NCBI RefSeq assembly: GCF_000372885.1
Contig: NZ_KB889967.1
Coordinates: 682,001-746,000, forward strand
Length of the DNA: 64,000 bases
Source of the DNA: Methyloversatilis thermotolerans
GTDB taxonomy: Bacteria > Pseudomonadota > Gammaproteobacteria > Burkholderiales > Rhodocyclaceae
Reading direction: 5' to 3'
This document shows positions 26,721 through 34,897 of this stretch, in pieces. The notes under the pieces are model-generated. The model did no database searches. It saw only the letters and a list, made by a program, of their open reading frames with translations, and was not told the origin of the DNA. Position numbers and translations under genes: made by a program. How positions within the stretch are numbered: position 1 is the stretch's first letter; every line of letters begins with the position of its first letter.

Positions 26721-26791
26721 TTTTCACGACGGCGCTGATCCGCTCCGTTTCCACGACCCGACTCAAGACTCGATTCCACAAGGAGTACGCC

Positions 26792-27025
26792 ATGACCCTA
26801 GCAGCTACGCCGACCCAGGTGCCGGTGCAGGTCGACAACGACAAGTGCATTGCCGAGAAGGGCTGCACCGTGTGCGTGGACGTCTGTCCGCTCGACGTGC
26901 TCGCCATCGACATGCTCACCCGCAAGGCCTTCATGAAGTTCGATGAGTGCTGGTACTGCCTGCCCTGTGAGACCGACTGCCCGACCGGTGCGGTCAGCGT
27001 GTCCATCCCCTACCTGCTGCGCTGA
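26792..27025 (+). CDS. Two-cluster [4Fe-4S] ferredoxin, AprB-like partner
   Basis: The 77-residue protein carries two cysteine sets: CIAEKGCTVCVDVCP and CWYCLPCETDCP, enough for two [4Fe-4S] clusters. The layout resembles the cluster domain of AprB without its C-terminal tail. It lies immediately after the AprA-like flavoprotein and presumably passes electrons to or from its FAD. AAGGAG at 26780-26785 fixes ATG 26792; the longer frame upstream overlaps the flavoprotein and is not used. Confidence 0.88.
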   Translation: MTLAATPTQVPVQVDNDKCIAEKGCTVCVDVCPLDVLAIDMLTRKAFMKFDECWYCLPCETDCPTGAVSVSIPYLLR

Positions 27026-27035
27026 AGGGACCATC

Positions 27036-27983
27036 ATGGAACTGCAGACATTGTCGATTGCCGATCGACTGGCCAGCCCGGATGCCGAGGTGCGCCGCCT
27101 GGCCGTGATCGATCTGCCCTACAGCGATGAGGACGACATCGTTCCGTTGCTGCTGCCGCGGCTGCAGGACAGCGACGCCACGGTGCGGACCGAAGCCGTG
27201 CGTGCACTCGAGGGCTACGAGGACGCCGAGGTGGTCGAAGCGCTCGCCCCCATGCTGCTCGACCCGGATGCCGAGGTGAGGACGGCCGTTGGACTGGTGC
27301 TGTCAGAACTGAAGGAAAGCGCCTCCGCCGCACCGCTCATTCCTTTCCTGAGCGGTCACAGCGCCGAGGTGCGCATGCTGGCGTTGCGCGCGGTGCGCGC
27401 GCTGCGCGTCGATGCCGCATTCGCGCCGGCCATGGATGCGCTCAAGGACGCCGATGCCGGCGTGCGCCGCGAAGCGGTCGGCGTGCTTGGCTACCTGCGC
27501 CGAGCGGAGGCGATCGGTGCGCTGGCCGAGATCGCGGCGCGCGATCCGGATCACGAGGTGCGGCGCATCGCCATCGGTGCCATCGGCTACTCCAGCGAAG
27601 TGAGTGTGCTGCCGGCGCTGACGCGGGCGCTGAGCGATGTGTCCTGGATGGTGCGCGACGAAGCGGCACAGACCCTGGGCAAGTTGCGCCTGGGCCTGGC
27701 CATCCCCGAACTGATGCGCGCTATGCAGGACGACTATTGGCAGGTGCGTGTGAAAGCGGCACGCAGCCTCGGGCTGCTGAAAGCGACCGCAGCGCTGCCG
27801 TCGCTGATGGAGGCGCTCGCACATCCGATAGGCAATCTGCGCAAGGAGGCCGCGATCGCGCTCGGCGAAATCGCCGACCCGCGTGCCATCCCTGCGCTGG
27901 AAAAGGCGCTCGACGACGCCGACCCGGATGTGCGCAAGCTGTCCCGTCTCGCGCTGACCGCCATTTCCCTCGCCCAGAAATAG
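27036..27983 (+). CDS. HEAT-repeat protein (PBS-lyase-type repeats)
   Basis: The 315-residue protein is built of about nine helical repeats of around 31 residues, with recurrent D-x-x-V-R-x-x-A spacing (SDATVRTEAVRALEG, PDAEVRTAVGLVL, DAGVRREAVGVLGYL, HEVRRIAIGAIGY, DPDVRKLSRLALTAIS). Such repeats form protein-binding solenoids. There is no signal peptide. It begins 10 bases after the ferredoxin and ends 9 before the second ferredoxin, so a role as scaffold or maturation factor for the Fe-S/flavin complex is likely. No catalytic residues are visible. Confidence 0.88.
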   Translation: MELQTLSIADRLASPDAEVRRLAVIDLPYSDEDDIVPLLLPRLQDSDATVRTEAVRALEGYEDAEVVEALAPMLLDPDAEVRTAVGLVLSELKESASAAPLIPFLSGHSAEVRMLALRAVRALRVDAAFAPAMDALKDADAGVRREAVGVLGYLRRAEAIGALAEIAARDPDHEVRRIAIGAIGYSSEVSVLPALTRALSDVSWMVRDEAAQTLGKLRLGLAIPELMRAMQDDYWQVRVKAARSLGLLKATAALPSLMEALAHPIGNLRKEAAIALGEIADPRAIPALEKALDDADPDVRKLSRLALTAISLAQK

Positions 27984-27992
27984 GAGACCGCC

Positions 27993-28328
27993 ATGACCTT
28001 CGTCGTGACCGAAGCCTGTGTGCGCTGCAAATACACCGACTGCGTGGATGTGTGTCCGGTGGAGTGCTTCCACGAAGGGCCGGAATTTCTGGTGATCAAT
28101 CCGGCCGGCTGCATCGACTGCGGCGTGTGCGTGCCGGAGTGTCCGGCCGAAGCCATCTATGCCGAGGACGATCTGCCGGAGGACCAGCGCGCCTTCATCG
28201 ACATCAACGCACAACTGGCGCGGCAGTGGCCGGTCATTTCGGCGTCTCGCGATCCGCTGGAGGAGGCGGATCGCTGGGTAGCCGTCAAGGACAAGCGCCA
28301 GTACCTCGACATAGCCGAGAAGGTCTGA
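27993..28328 (+). CDS. fdxA: Seven-iron ferredoxin (FdxA type)
   Basis: The 111-residue protein matches Fdx[24 protein letters not shown] gives the [3Fe-4S] part (positions 9-21; key residues C9, C17, C21) and [12 protein letters not shown] the [4Fe-4S] part, followed by the usual tail of about 55 residues ending near [11 protein letters not shown]. It is a soluble low-potential electron carrier. Its placement here suggests that it feeds the AprA-like flavoprotein. Confidence 0.92.
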   Translation: MTFVVTEACVRCKYTDCVDVCPVECFHEGPEFLVINPAGCIDCGVCVPECPAEAIYAEDDLPEDQRAFIDINAQLARQWPVISASRDPLEEADRWVAVKDKRQYLDIAEKV

Positions 28329-28397
28329 GCACAGACCCGCACACCGATTTCATCCGTTGCGCAATTTCATCGATCTGACAGGAAGAAGGGGATAGCC

Positions 28398-29843
28398 ATG
28401 AATGGACTGATGTACGGCTCGAAGCGACTGCAGCGCACACTGCGTTCCATGCTGTTTGCCGGCTCGCTGCTGGCCTGTGCCGGAACGGCGCTGGCGGAAG
28501 TGGTGACGGTGGGCATAGGCACCCAGAACACCACCACGAATACCGTCACCGGCGGCATCGTGGTCAAGGAACTCGGGCTGATCGAGAAGCACCTGCCCAA
28601 GACCGGCAAGTACAAGGACATCCAGTTCAGGATCGAGTGGCAGAACTTCACCTCCGGCCCTCCGGTCACCAACGGCATGGTGGCCAACACGCTGCAGATC
28701 GGCATGATGGGCGACTATCCCTTGCTGGTGAATGGCGCCACCTTCCAGGCCAGCCCGGACACGAGGAGCCGTCTCATCGCGCTGATCGCCTACAACGCGG
28801 ATGGTGCCGGCAACGGCATCGTGGTGCACAAGGATTCGCCCTACTACCAGTTGTCCGATCTCAAGGGCAAGAAGGTGTCCGTGCCTTTCGGTTCTGCCGC
28901 GCACGGCATGCTGCTCAAGGCGATGGAGGACAAGGGCTGGAAGAGCGACTTCTGGGAGCTGTCCAGCCAGAGCCCGGAGGTCGGCACGTCGAGCCTGCAG
29001 GAAAAGCGCATCGACGGTCACGCCGATTTCGTTCCGTTCGCTGAACTGCTGCCCTACCGGGGCTTCGCGCGCAAGATTTTCGATGGCGTCGAAACCAAGG
29101 TGCCCACCTTCCACGGCGTGGTGGTGCGCGAGGACTTTGCGAAGAAGTATCCGGAATTCGTCGTCGCCTACATCAAGGCGCTGATGGAGGCCAACGAGTG
29201 GGTGCGCAAGAACCCGGTCGAGGCCGCCACGAAGATCGAGGAGTGGACGCGGGTGGAAAAGGAAGTTGCCTACATGTTCCTCGGCCCGGGCGGCGTGCAT
29301 ACGCTGGATCCGACCATCAAGCCGAAGTGGGTCGACACCGTGAAGTATGACCACGGCGTGCTTCAGCGCATGGGCCGCGTGAAGGACTTCGATGCCGATG
29401 CCTGGGTCGACGAAACCTATGTCAAGCAGGCGTTCAAGGAACTGGGCCTGGATTACGACAAGCAGAAGGCGAGCTTTGCCAGCTACGAAATCACCGGCAC
29501 CGATCCGCTGTGCGGCGGCGCGATAGACAAGCCGCGTGAGGCGGGCGAGGTGTGGCTGGAGGGCGGCAGCATTGCCGCCTACAAGTCGGCCGAATGCACG
29601 CTGGCTGCGGTCAATGCGGCGACCAAGGCAGGCAAGAAGATCGGCGTGGCTTTCGTGTTCGACCAGGCGTTCAAGATCAAGCTGTTTGCCGACAAGGCCT
29701 TCTATTCCATCGTGAGCAAGGGCGGTGCGAGCAGCATCACGCCTTTCCTGCTGAAGAAGGATGCCGAAGCCCATGCCGCCGCCAATGGCGGAAAACTGGG
29801 CAGCTACGCCGATGCACTGGCGGTCGCCACGGTAAGGAAATAA
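28398..29843 (+). CDS. ABC substrate-binding protein (sulfonate/nitrate/taurine type) with NosL-like C-terminal domain
   Basis: The 481-residue protein has a signal peptide (LRSMLFAGSLLACAGTALA). Residues about 28-370 form an SsuA/NrtA-type binding domain (VTVGIGTQNTTTNT, LQIGMMGDYPLLV, VPFGSAAHGMLLKAM). Typical family members end near 320-350 residues. The extra 110 residues here (from CGGAIDKP to the end) contain FADKAFYSIVSKGG, FLLKKDAEAHAAANGG and KLGSYADAL, a pattern that resembles the copper-protein chaperone NosL. The substrate cannot be read from sequence. It starts the transporter part of the operon, 4 bases before the permease gene. Confidence 0.82.
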   Translation: MNGLMYGSKRLQRTLRSMLFAGSLLACAGTALAEVVTVGIGTQNTTTNTVTGGIVVKELGLIEKHLPKTGKYKDIQFRIEWQNFTSGPPVTNGMVANTLQIGMMGDYPLLVNGATFQASPDTRSRLIALIAYNADGAGNGIVVHKDSPYYQLSDLKGKKVSVPFGSAAHGMLLKAMEDKGWKSDFWELSSQSPEVGTSSLQEKRIDGHADFVPFAELLPYRGFARKIFDGVETKVPTFHGVVVREDFAKKYPEFVVAYIKALMEANEWVRKNPVEAATKIEEWTRVEKEVAYMFLGPGGVHTLDPTIKPKWVDTVKYDHGVLQRMGRVKDFDADAWVDETYVKQAFKELGLDYDKQKASFASYEITGTDPLCGGAIDKPREAGEVWLEGGSIAAYKSAECTLAAVNAATKAGKKIGVAFVFDQAFKIKLFADKAFYSIVSKGGASSITPFLLKKDAEAHAAANGGKLGSYADALAVATVRK

Positions 29844-29846
29844 GTC

Positions 29847-30833
29847 ATGGCCAATGCGATGAGGATTGCCGCGCTGGACGAGACGGCCCCGCCGTCCGGC
29901 GAGGTCGATACGCCACCCGCCGCGGCGCCGGTGGCAACGACCCTGGCGGCCGGCGGGGCCACGCACGCGCCGGTCGTGCCGGTGATGCCGAGACCGTCAG
30001 GCATGACGCAACCCGCCGGCGCAACGACAGCCGCCCGCTGGGGTGCCGCGCTACGGCGCGGTTTGCCCGGCCTGTTGCTGGGTGCGCTTTCGATCGGCCT
30101 GCTGATCGGCTTCTGGCATCTGGCGACCACTCATCGCTGGGTGTTCTACATCCGCTTCACGAATGTGCCAGGGCCGGTCGAGGTGTTTACCGAGGCGGTG
30201 CACCTGTTCGGTGATCGCGGCTTCGGTTCGCACATCCTGCTCAGCCTGAGACGCATCCTGCTCGGCTTCGCGGTGGCGACCGTGCTGGGTGTGACGCTGG
30301 GGCTCGTGATAGGCCGCTACAAGGCGATGCGCAGCCTGCTGTTCCCCGCGATGGAAGTGCTGCGTCCGATACCGGCCATCGCCTGGGTGCCCATCTCCAT
30401 CATGCTGTGGCCGACCACCGAAACCAGCATCGTGTTCATCACCTTCATCGGCGCCTTCTTTCCCATCCTGCTGAACACGGTGCACGGGGTGCAGAGCATG
30501 GACGCGGTATTGGTGCGGGCCGCCCGTTGCCTGGGTGCGAGCGAATTCGCGCTGATGACCCAGGTGGTACTGCGCGGCGCCATGCCGCACATTTTCACCG
30601 GTCTGGCGGTGGGCATGGGTGTGGCGTGGGTGTCGTTGATCGCCGCGGAAATGATTTCCGGTCAATACGGCGTCGGCTACTTCACCTGGGAAGCCTATTC
30701 GCTGATCGAGTACGCGAACATCGTCGTCGGCATGGTGGTGATCGGGGTGCTCGGTCTGGCATGCAGCGGTGCGATACGGCTGCTTGGCCGCGTGCTGATG
30801 CCCTGGCAGTCCGGTCACGGCAAGGAGAACTGA
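29847..30833 (+). CDS. ABC transporter permease (SsuC/TauC/NrtB type)
   Basis: The 328-residue protein has about six membrane segments from residue 70 onwards and the cytoplasmic coupling motif ARCLGASEFALMTQVVLRGAMPHIFTG (EAA loop near residues 228-255). The first 70 residues are an unusual Pro/Ala/Thr-rich hydrophilic tail that most SsuC proteins lack. It is flanked by the binding protein (3-base gap) and the ATPase (1-base gap), giving a complete importer. Confidence 0.93.
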   Translation: MANAMRIAALDETAPPSGEVDTPPAAAPVATTLAAGGATHAPVVPVMPRPSGMTQPAGATTAARWGAALRRGLPGLLLGALSIGLLIGFWHLATTHRWVFYIRFTNVPGPVEVFTEAVHLFGDRGFGSHILLSLRRILLGFAVATVLGVTLGLVIGRYKAMRSLLFPAMEVLRPIPAIAWVPISIMLWPTTETSIVFITFIGAFFPILLNTVHGVQSMDAVLVRAARCLGASEFALMTQVVLRGAMPHIFTGLAVGMGVAWVSLIAAEMISGQYGVGYFTWEAYSLIEYANIVVGMVVIGVLGLACSGAIRLLGRVLMPWQSGHGKEN

Positions 30834-30834
30834 T

Positions 30835-31704
30835 ATGACGACCCCTCCAGCAACGGCAGCCGGACACATCGACATCCGCGATGTGAGCGTGCGTTTCGTG
30901 CAGAACGGCCGGCCCTTCGACGCCGTCAGCAGCGTGTCACTCGACGTGAAACCCGGGGAATTCGTGTCCATCGTCGGACCGTCGGGCTGCGGCAAGTCCA
31001 CGCTGCTCAACATCGTCGCCGGGTTCCTGCGCGCCGACGCGGGCCGCGTGACGGTCGATGGCCAGGGCATCAGCGGGCCGGGCGCGGATCGTGGCGTGGT
31101 GTTCCAGCAGTACTCGCTGTTTCCCTGGCTCACCGTGCGGCAGAACGTGGAATTCGGACTGAAGATGAAAGGGGTGGGGCGCATGTTGCGAGAGGCGCGC
31201 GCGCGCACCTTGCTCGGCCTGGCCGGCCTGCTGTCTTTCGAGAACCACTATCCGGATCAGTTGTCCGGCGGCATGAAACAGCGGGTCGGCATCGTGCGGG
31301 CGCTGGCGACCAGTCCGCAGGTGATGCTGATGGATGAGCCCTTCGGCGCGCTCGATGCGCAGACGCGGGTGGTGATGCAGGAAATCCTGACCAATATGTG
31401 GCAGCAGCTCAAACTGTCGGTGCTGTTCATCACGCACGATATCGAGGAAGCCATCTTCCTGTCCGACAAGGTGTATGTCATGACCGCTCGGCCCGGCCGC
31501 ATCAAGGCGGAAATTCCGATACCGCTGCCGCGTCCGCGCACACCCGACATGCTGTCTTCACCCGCCTTCCTGTCGCTGCACCGACAGTTGCGCGCGCTGA
31601 TACGCGAGGAGAGTCTGGCTGCCATGGGTGGCGAGCTGAAGGAGGGCGGGCTGGCCGGTCACGACTGGCATATGGGCGAGCAGAGCGTCGGGGCGGTGCT
31701 GTGA
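30835..31704 (+). CDS. ABC transporter ATP-binding protein (SsuB/TauB/NrtD type)
   Basis: The 289-residue ATPase has Walker A GPSGCGKST (about residue 51), Q-loop FQQYSLFPW, signature LSGGMKQRV, Walker B VMLMDEPFGALD and switch His in FITHDIEEA. It completes the importer with the upstream permease and binding protein. The C-terminal extension of about 40 residues is typical of the SsuB/NrtD group. Its stop overlaps the start of the DUF971 gene (GTGA). Confidence 0.95.
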   Translation: MTTPPATAAGHIDIRDVSVRFVQNGRPFDAVSSVSLDVKPGEFVSIVGPSGCGKSTLLNIVAGFLRADAGRVTVDGQGISGPGADRGVVFQQYSLFPWLTVRQNVEFGLKMKGVGRMLREARARTLLGLAGLLSFENHYPDQLSGGMKQRVGIVRALATSPQVMLMDEPFGALDAQTRVVMQEILTNMWQQLKLSVLFITHDIEEAIFLSDKVYVMTARPGRIKAEIPIPLPRPRTPDMLSSPAFLSLHRQLRALIREESLAAMGGELKEGGLAGHDWHMGEQSVGAVL

Positions 31705-32024
31705 GCGCGCTGCCGGTCAGGTTGGTGCTGCATGCTGAATCGCGCCTGCTCGAGATCGAATGGTCGGACGGACTGAACCGTGCGTTGCCGCATGGCCTGC
31801 TGCGCGCGCGCTGCCGTTGTGCCCAGTGCGAGAGGGGGCGGCGCGACGGCCAGCCGCCTGCCGAAATCGCGTCGGTAGGTGTGCAGGCGGTGAAGCCGCT
31901 GGCCGATCACGGGCTCAACTTCGTGTTCTCGGATGGCCACGAACGCGGCATCTACCCATGGCCCTATCTGCGCGAACTGTGTCAGTCGGAGCAGGCGGCG
32001 CGAATGGCTGGAACCGGGGTCTGA
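31701..32024 (+). CDS. DUF971 domain protein
   Basis: The 107-residue protein is a stand-alone copy of the DUF971 domain also found at the N-terminus of gamma-butyrobetaine hydroxylase and fused to Mrp/ApbC Fe-S carriers. Visible features are LEIEWSDGLNRALPHGLLRA, a cysteine cluster CRCAQC and WPYLRELC. GTG 31701 overlaps the ATPase stop, so it belongs to the operon as its last gene. The link to Fe-S carriers elsewhere makes a cluster-maturation role for the two ferredoxins reasonable, but this is inference. Confidence 0.85.
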   Translation: MSALPVRLVLHAESRLLEIEWSDGLNRALPHGLLRARCRCAQCERGRRDGQPPAEIASVGVQAVKPLADHGLNFVFSDGHERGIYPWPYLRELCQSEQAARMAGTGV

Positions 32025-32059
32025 AAAAAGAAATGCCGGGGCTGGAACGGCCCCGGCAT
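32024..32059 (-). terminator. Rho-independent terminator of the fdhF-type operon
   Basis: On the minus strand ATGCCGGGGC pairs with GCCCCGGCAT across a 7-base loop and is followed by TTTCTTTTTT. It lies about 60 bases after the stop of the small winged-helix gene. The T-run overlaps the last base of the convergent DUF971 gene. Confidence 0.85.
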
Positions 32060-32116
32060 GAAGGCGTCGAGGAGGAGAAGACGCCGAGGAGAGAGAAACT
32101 TTCGATGCGCGCCGGC

Positions 32117-32458
32117 TCAGTGCACCGGCGGCGGAGGTGGCGTATCGCCGTCCTCCATCAGCAGCGCGCACAGCGCGCGACCTTCTGTCGTCAATTCGAC
32201 CTGTCCGCTGCCGTCCTCGGTGAGCATGACGCCCACCAGTCCGGCATCTTCCAGCGCAGTGAGCTGGCGACGCAGTGTGCTCTGGCGAGCGCCCACACGC
32301 TTCGCCAGCCGTGCGAGCGACATGTCGCGGCTGTCGGCCAGATCTTCGTGCAATGCACGCAGTATGGCGACCGTCAGCGGATCGACACCGTCGTTGTCGC
32401 TGCCGGCATCCGGTTCGACATCATCGTCGAACAGGTCTTCGTCGTTACGCGGCGACAC
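32117..32458 (-). CDS. Small winged-helix protein, MarR/ArsR-like
   Basis: The 113-residue product has an acidic N-terminal tail (DEDLFDDDVEPDAGSDND), then a winged helix (SLARLAKRVGARQSTLRRQL, wing about VELTTEGRALCALL) and a proline-rich end (TPPPPPVH). It starts with GTG and overlaps the end of the molybdopterin oxidoreductase gene by 14 bases, so it is translated with it. A regulator or accessory role for that enzyme is plausible; I do not recognise a named family. Confidence 0.75.
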   Translation of the reverse strand: MSPRNDEDLFDDDVEPDAGSDNDGVDPLTVAILRALHEDLADSRDMSLARLAKRVGARQSTLRRQLTALEDAGLVGVMLTEDGSGQVELTTEGRALCALLMEDGDTPPPPPVH

Positions 32459-34745
32459 GCGAAGGCTCCATCAGGACCGGAATCGACTTCGAGGTCGGTG
32501 TGCGCGCCTTGTCGGCGAAGCTGTGCAGCGGTACCAGCGGATTGGTTTCCGGGTAATAGCCGCTGATGCAGCCGTCCGGAATGTCGTACTCGACCAGCTT
32601 GAAGCCGTCGGCACGACGCTCGATGCCGTCGTCCCACACGCTGACCAGATCCACCCACTGGCCCGGCGCGAAGCCGAGGCGGTCCATGTCGGCACGGTTC
32701 ATGAACAGCACGCGACGCTGACCGAACACGCCGCGATAGCGGTCGTCCATGCCATAGACCGTGGTGTTGTACTGGTCATGCGAGCGCGTGGTCATCAGCG
32801 TGAGCACGCGATCGCCGAAGCGCTTGCGCGCCTGGTGTATCGGCGTGTCCTTCGGGATGGCGTGCACCTTGAATTCCGCACGGCCGCTGGGCGTGAGCCA
32901 GACACGGTTGCGCGAGGCCACACCCAGGTGGAAACCACCCGGACGCACGACGCGCGCGTTGAAATCCTTGAACTGCGGGTACACCTTTTCGATCGCATCG
33001 CGGATGCGCGCATAGTCTTCCGCGTACCACATCCAGTCTATGCCGGCGTCCGGCAGGGTGGCCTGCGCCAGCCGGGCGACGATTTCGATCTCGGTCAGGC
33101 ATTCCGGCGAGGCCGGCTTGTTGATGCCGTAGGAAATATGGACCATGCTCATCGAGTCCTCGACCGTCACACCCTGCGGTCCGAGCGCGGTGGCGTGGAT
33201 TTCGGTGCGCCCCATGGTGGGCAGGATGAGTGCATCGCGGCCATGAACCAGATGGCTGCGGTTGAGCTTGGTCGTGATGTGCACGGTCAGGTTGCATGCG
33301 CGCATCGCGGCGAACACGCGATCGGTATCCGGCGACGCCATAACGAAGTTGCCGCCGAGGCCGATGAACACCTTCACCTTGTCGTCCAGCATGGCCTGTA
33401 TCGTCGCCACGACGTCGTAGCCATGGTGGCGCGGCGGTTTGAAGCCGAACACCTTTTCCAGGCGATCGAGGAAGGCCGGGGTGGGGCGTTCATCGATGCC
33501 CACGGTGCGGTCGCCCTGCACGTTCGAGTGACCGCGAACCGGGCACAGTCCGGCGCCGCGCCGGCCGATATTGCCGCGCATGAGCATCAGGTTGGTGAGC
33601 ATCTGCAGCGTGGCCACGGCATGCTTGTGCTGGGTCAGGCCCATGCCCCAGGTTGCGATCACGGCCTTGCCGCGTGCGTAGATGCCGGCCAGTCGGTCGA
33701 TCTCCTCGTACGGCACGCCGGATTCCTCGACGATTTCACTCCAGTCCGACGCACGCAGATCGGCCGCGAAGTCGTCGAAGTGGGCACAGTGCTCGGCGAT
33801 GAATTCGACGTCGATCACGCGCTCGCCGCCCGCATCGATCACCGCGTCGTCCATTTCAAGCACGCGCTTGGCAACCCCCTTGATCAGCGCGAGATCGCCG
33901 CTGAGCTTGGGACGGATGAACACCGAACTGATCTGCACGCCCTTGGGCGACAGCATGTCCAGCATGTGCTGCGGACTCGCGAACCGTTCCAGCCCGCGTT
34001 CGCGCAGCGGATTCACCGCGACGATGGTGGCGCCGCGCTTGGCGCATTCGCGCAGCTCGCCCAGCATGCGCGGATGGTTGGTCGCCGGGTTCTGGCCGAA
34101 CAGAATGAGCGTGTCGCAGTGGTCGAAGTCGTCCAGCGTCACCGTGCCCTTGCCGACACCGACCGTTTCCGGCAGGCCTATGCTGGTCGGCTCGTGGCAC
34201 ATGTTCGAACAGTCGGGGAAGTTGTTGGTGCCGTAGCGACGCACGAACAACTGGTACATGAAAGCCGCTTCATTGCTGGCTCGGCCCGAGGTGTAGAAGG
34301 CCGCCTGATCAGGGTCGGGCAGGGCATTCAAATGGTCAGCCATGAGCTTGAAGGCTTCGTCCCAGCTCACCTGAACATAGCGGTCGGTGGCCGCGTCGTA
34401 GCGCATCGGATGGGTCAGCCGGCCATGCGCTTCCAGTTCGTAGTCGGACTGCTGCAGCAGTTCGGTCACCGTGTGACGGGCGAAGAAATCCGGGGTGACG
34501 CGCTTGGCGGTCGATTCGGCCGCAACCGCCTTGACGCCGTTCTCGCAGAACTCGAAGGTGGAGGTGTGCTCGCGGTCGGGCCAGGCACAGCCGGGACAAT
34601 CGAAGCCATCGGGCTGGTTCTGCGACAGCAGGGTGAGTGCGCCGCGGCCGGGAATCTTTTCCTTCAGCAAATGGATGGCGACGTTCTTCAGCGCACCCCA
34701 GCCACCGGCCGGCGCGTTGTACTCCTTGATCCCTGAATCCGACAT
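32445..34745 (-). CDS. FdhF/YdeP-family molybdopterin oxidoreductase
   Basis: The 766-residue protein matches the YdeP/FdhF-alpha-like branch of the DMSO reductase superfamily: N-terminal CPGCAWPD with CENGVKA, molybdopterin-binding stretches (YTSGRASNEAAF, ILFGQNPATNHP, GMGLTQHKH) and the C-terminal dinucleotide domain (LMTTRSHDQYNTTVYG). There is no Tat signal, so it is cytoplasmic. The physiological substrate of YdeP-like enzymes is not settled; formate is a family-based guess only. ATG 34745 has GGAG 5 bases upstream and is preferred over 34769. The upstream LysR gene probably regulates it. Confidence 0.9.
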   Translation of the reverse strand: MSDSGIKEYNAPAGGWGALKNVAIHLLKEKIPGRGALTLLSQNQPDGFDCPGCAWPDREHTSTFEFCENGVKAVAAESTAKRVTPDFFARHTVTELLQQSDYELEAHGRLTHPMRYDAATDRYVQVSWDEAFKLMADHLNALPDPDQAAFYTSGRASNEAAFMYQLFVRRYGTNNFPDCSNMCHEPTSIGLPETVGVGKGTVTLDDFDHCDTLILFGQNPATNHPRMLGELRECAKRGATIVAVNPLRERGLERFASPQHMLDMLSPKGVQISSVFIRPKLSGDLALIKGVAKRVLEMDDAVIDAGGERVIDVEFIAEHCAHFDDFAADLRASDWSEIVEESGVPYEEIDRLAGIYARGKAVIATWGMGLTQHKHAVATLQMLTNLMLMRGNIGRRGAGLCPVRGHSNVQGDRTVGIDERPTPAFLDRLEKVFGFKPPRHHGYDVVATIQAMLDDKVKVFIGLGGNFVMASPDTDRVFAAMRACNLTVHITTKLNRSHLVHGRDALILPTMGRTEIHATALGPQGVTVEDSMSMVHISYGINKPASPECLTEIEIVARLAQATLPDAGIDWMWYAEDYARIRDAIEKVYPQFKDFNARVVRPGGFHLGVASRNRVWLTPSGRAEFKVHAIPKDTPIHQARKRFGDRVLTLMTTRSHDQYNTTVYGMDDRYRGVFGQRRVLFMNRADMDRLGFAPGQWVDLVSVWDDGIERRADGFKLVEYDIPDGCISGYYPETNPLVPLHSFADKARTPTSKSIPVLMEPSRVAA

Positions 34746-34878
34746 GAGCGCTCCGCAATGATTCGTCACGGGCGCTTGATGCCGGTCAATGTGGTTTCAA
34801 CCGGCCTGTGCCCATGCACTGTTGCGGTGGATGCTGCAAGGGCTTGACAGACCCGTCCAATCGTTTGTCCGGATTCTT

Positions 34879-34897
34879 TGATAAGCCGTGCTTATCA
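34879..34897. promoter_or_regulatory. LysR-type palindrome upstream of the molybdopterin oxidoreductase
   Basis: TGATAAGCCGTGCTTATCA is a perfect 8+3+8 inverted repeat with T-N11-A inside (ATAAGC-N3-GCTTAT). It overlaps the stop codon of the LysR gene and lies 134 bases before the oxidoreductase start, the usual distance for a LysR recognition site. A second stem (GCCGGT/ACCGGC, 34781-34805) lies between it and the gene. Confidence 0.6.

Noticed and set aside
28371-28384. TGACAGG half-match to the GntR operator before the binding-protein gene
   Set aside because: Only one half-site is present and it overlaps the ribosome-binding region; probably chance.
32445-34745. Possible selenocysteine formate dehydrogenase
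   Set aside because: No in-frame TGA occurs; the protein belongs to the YdeP-like branch, which does not use selenocysteine.
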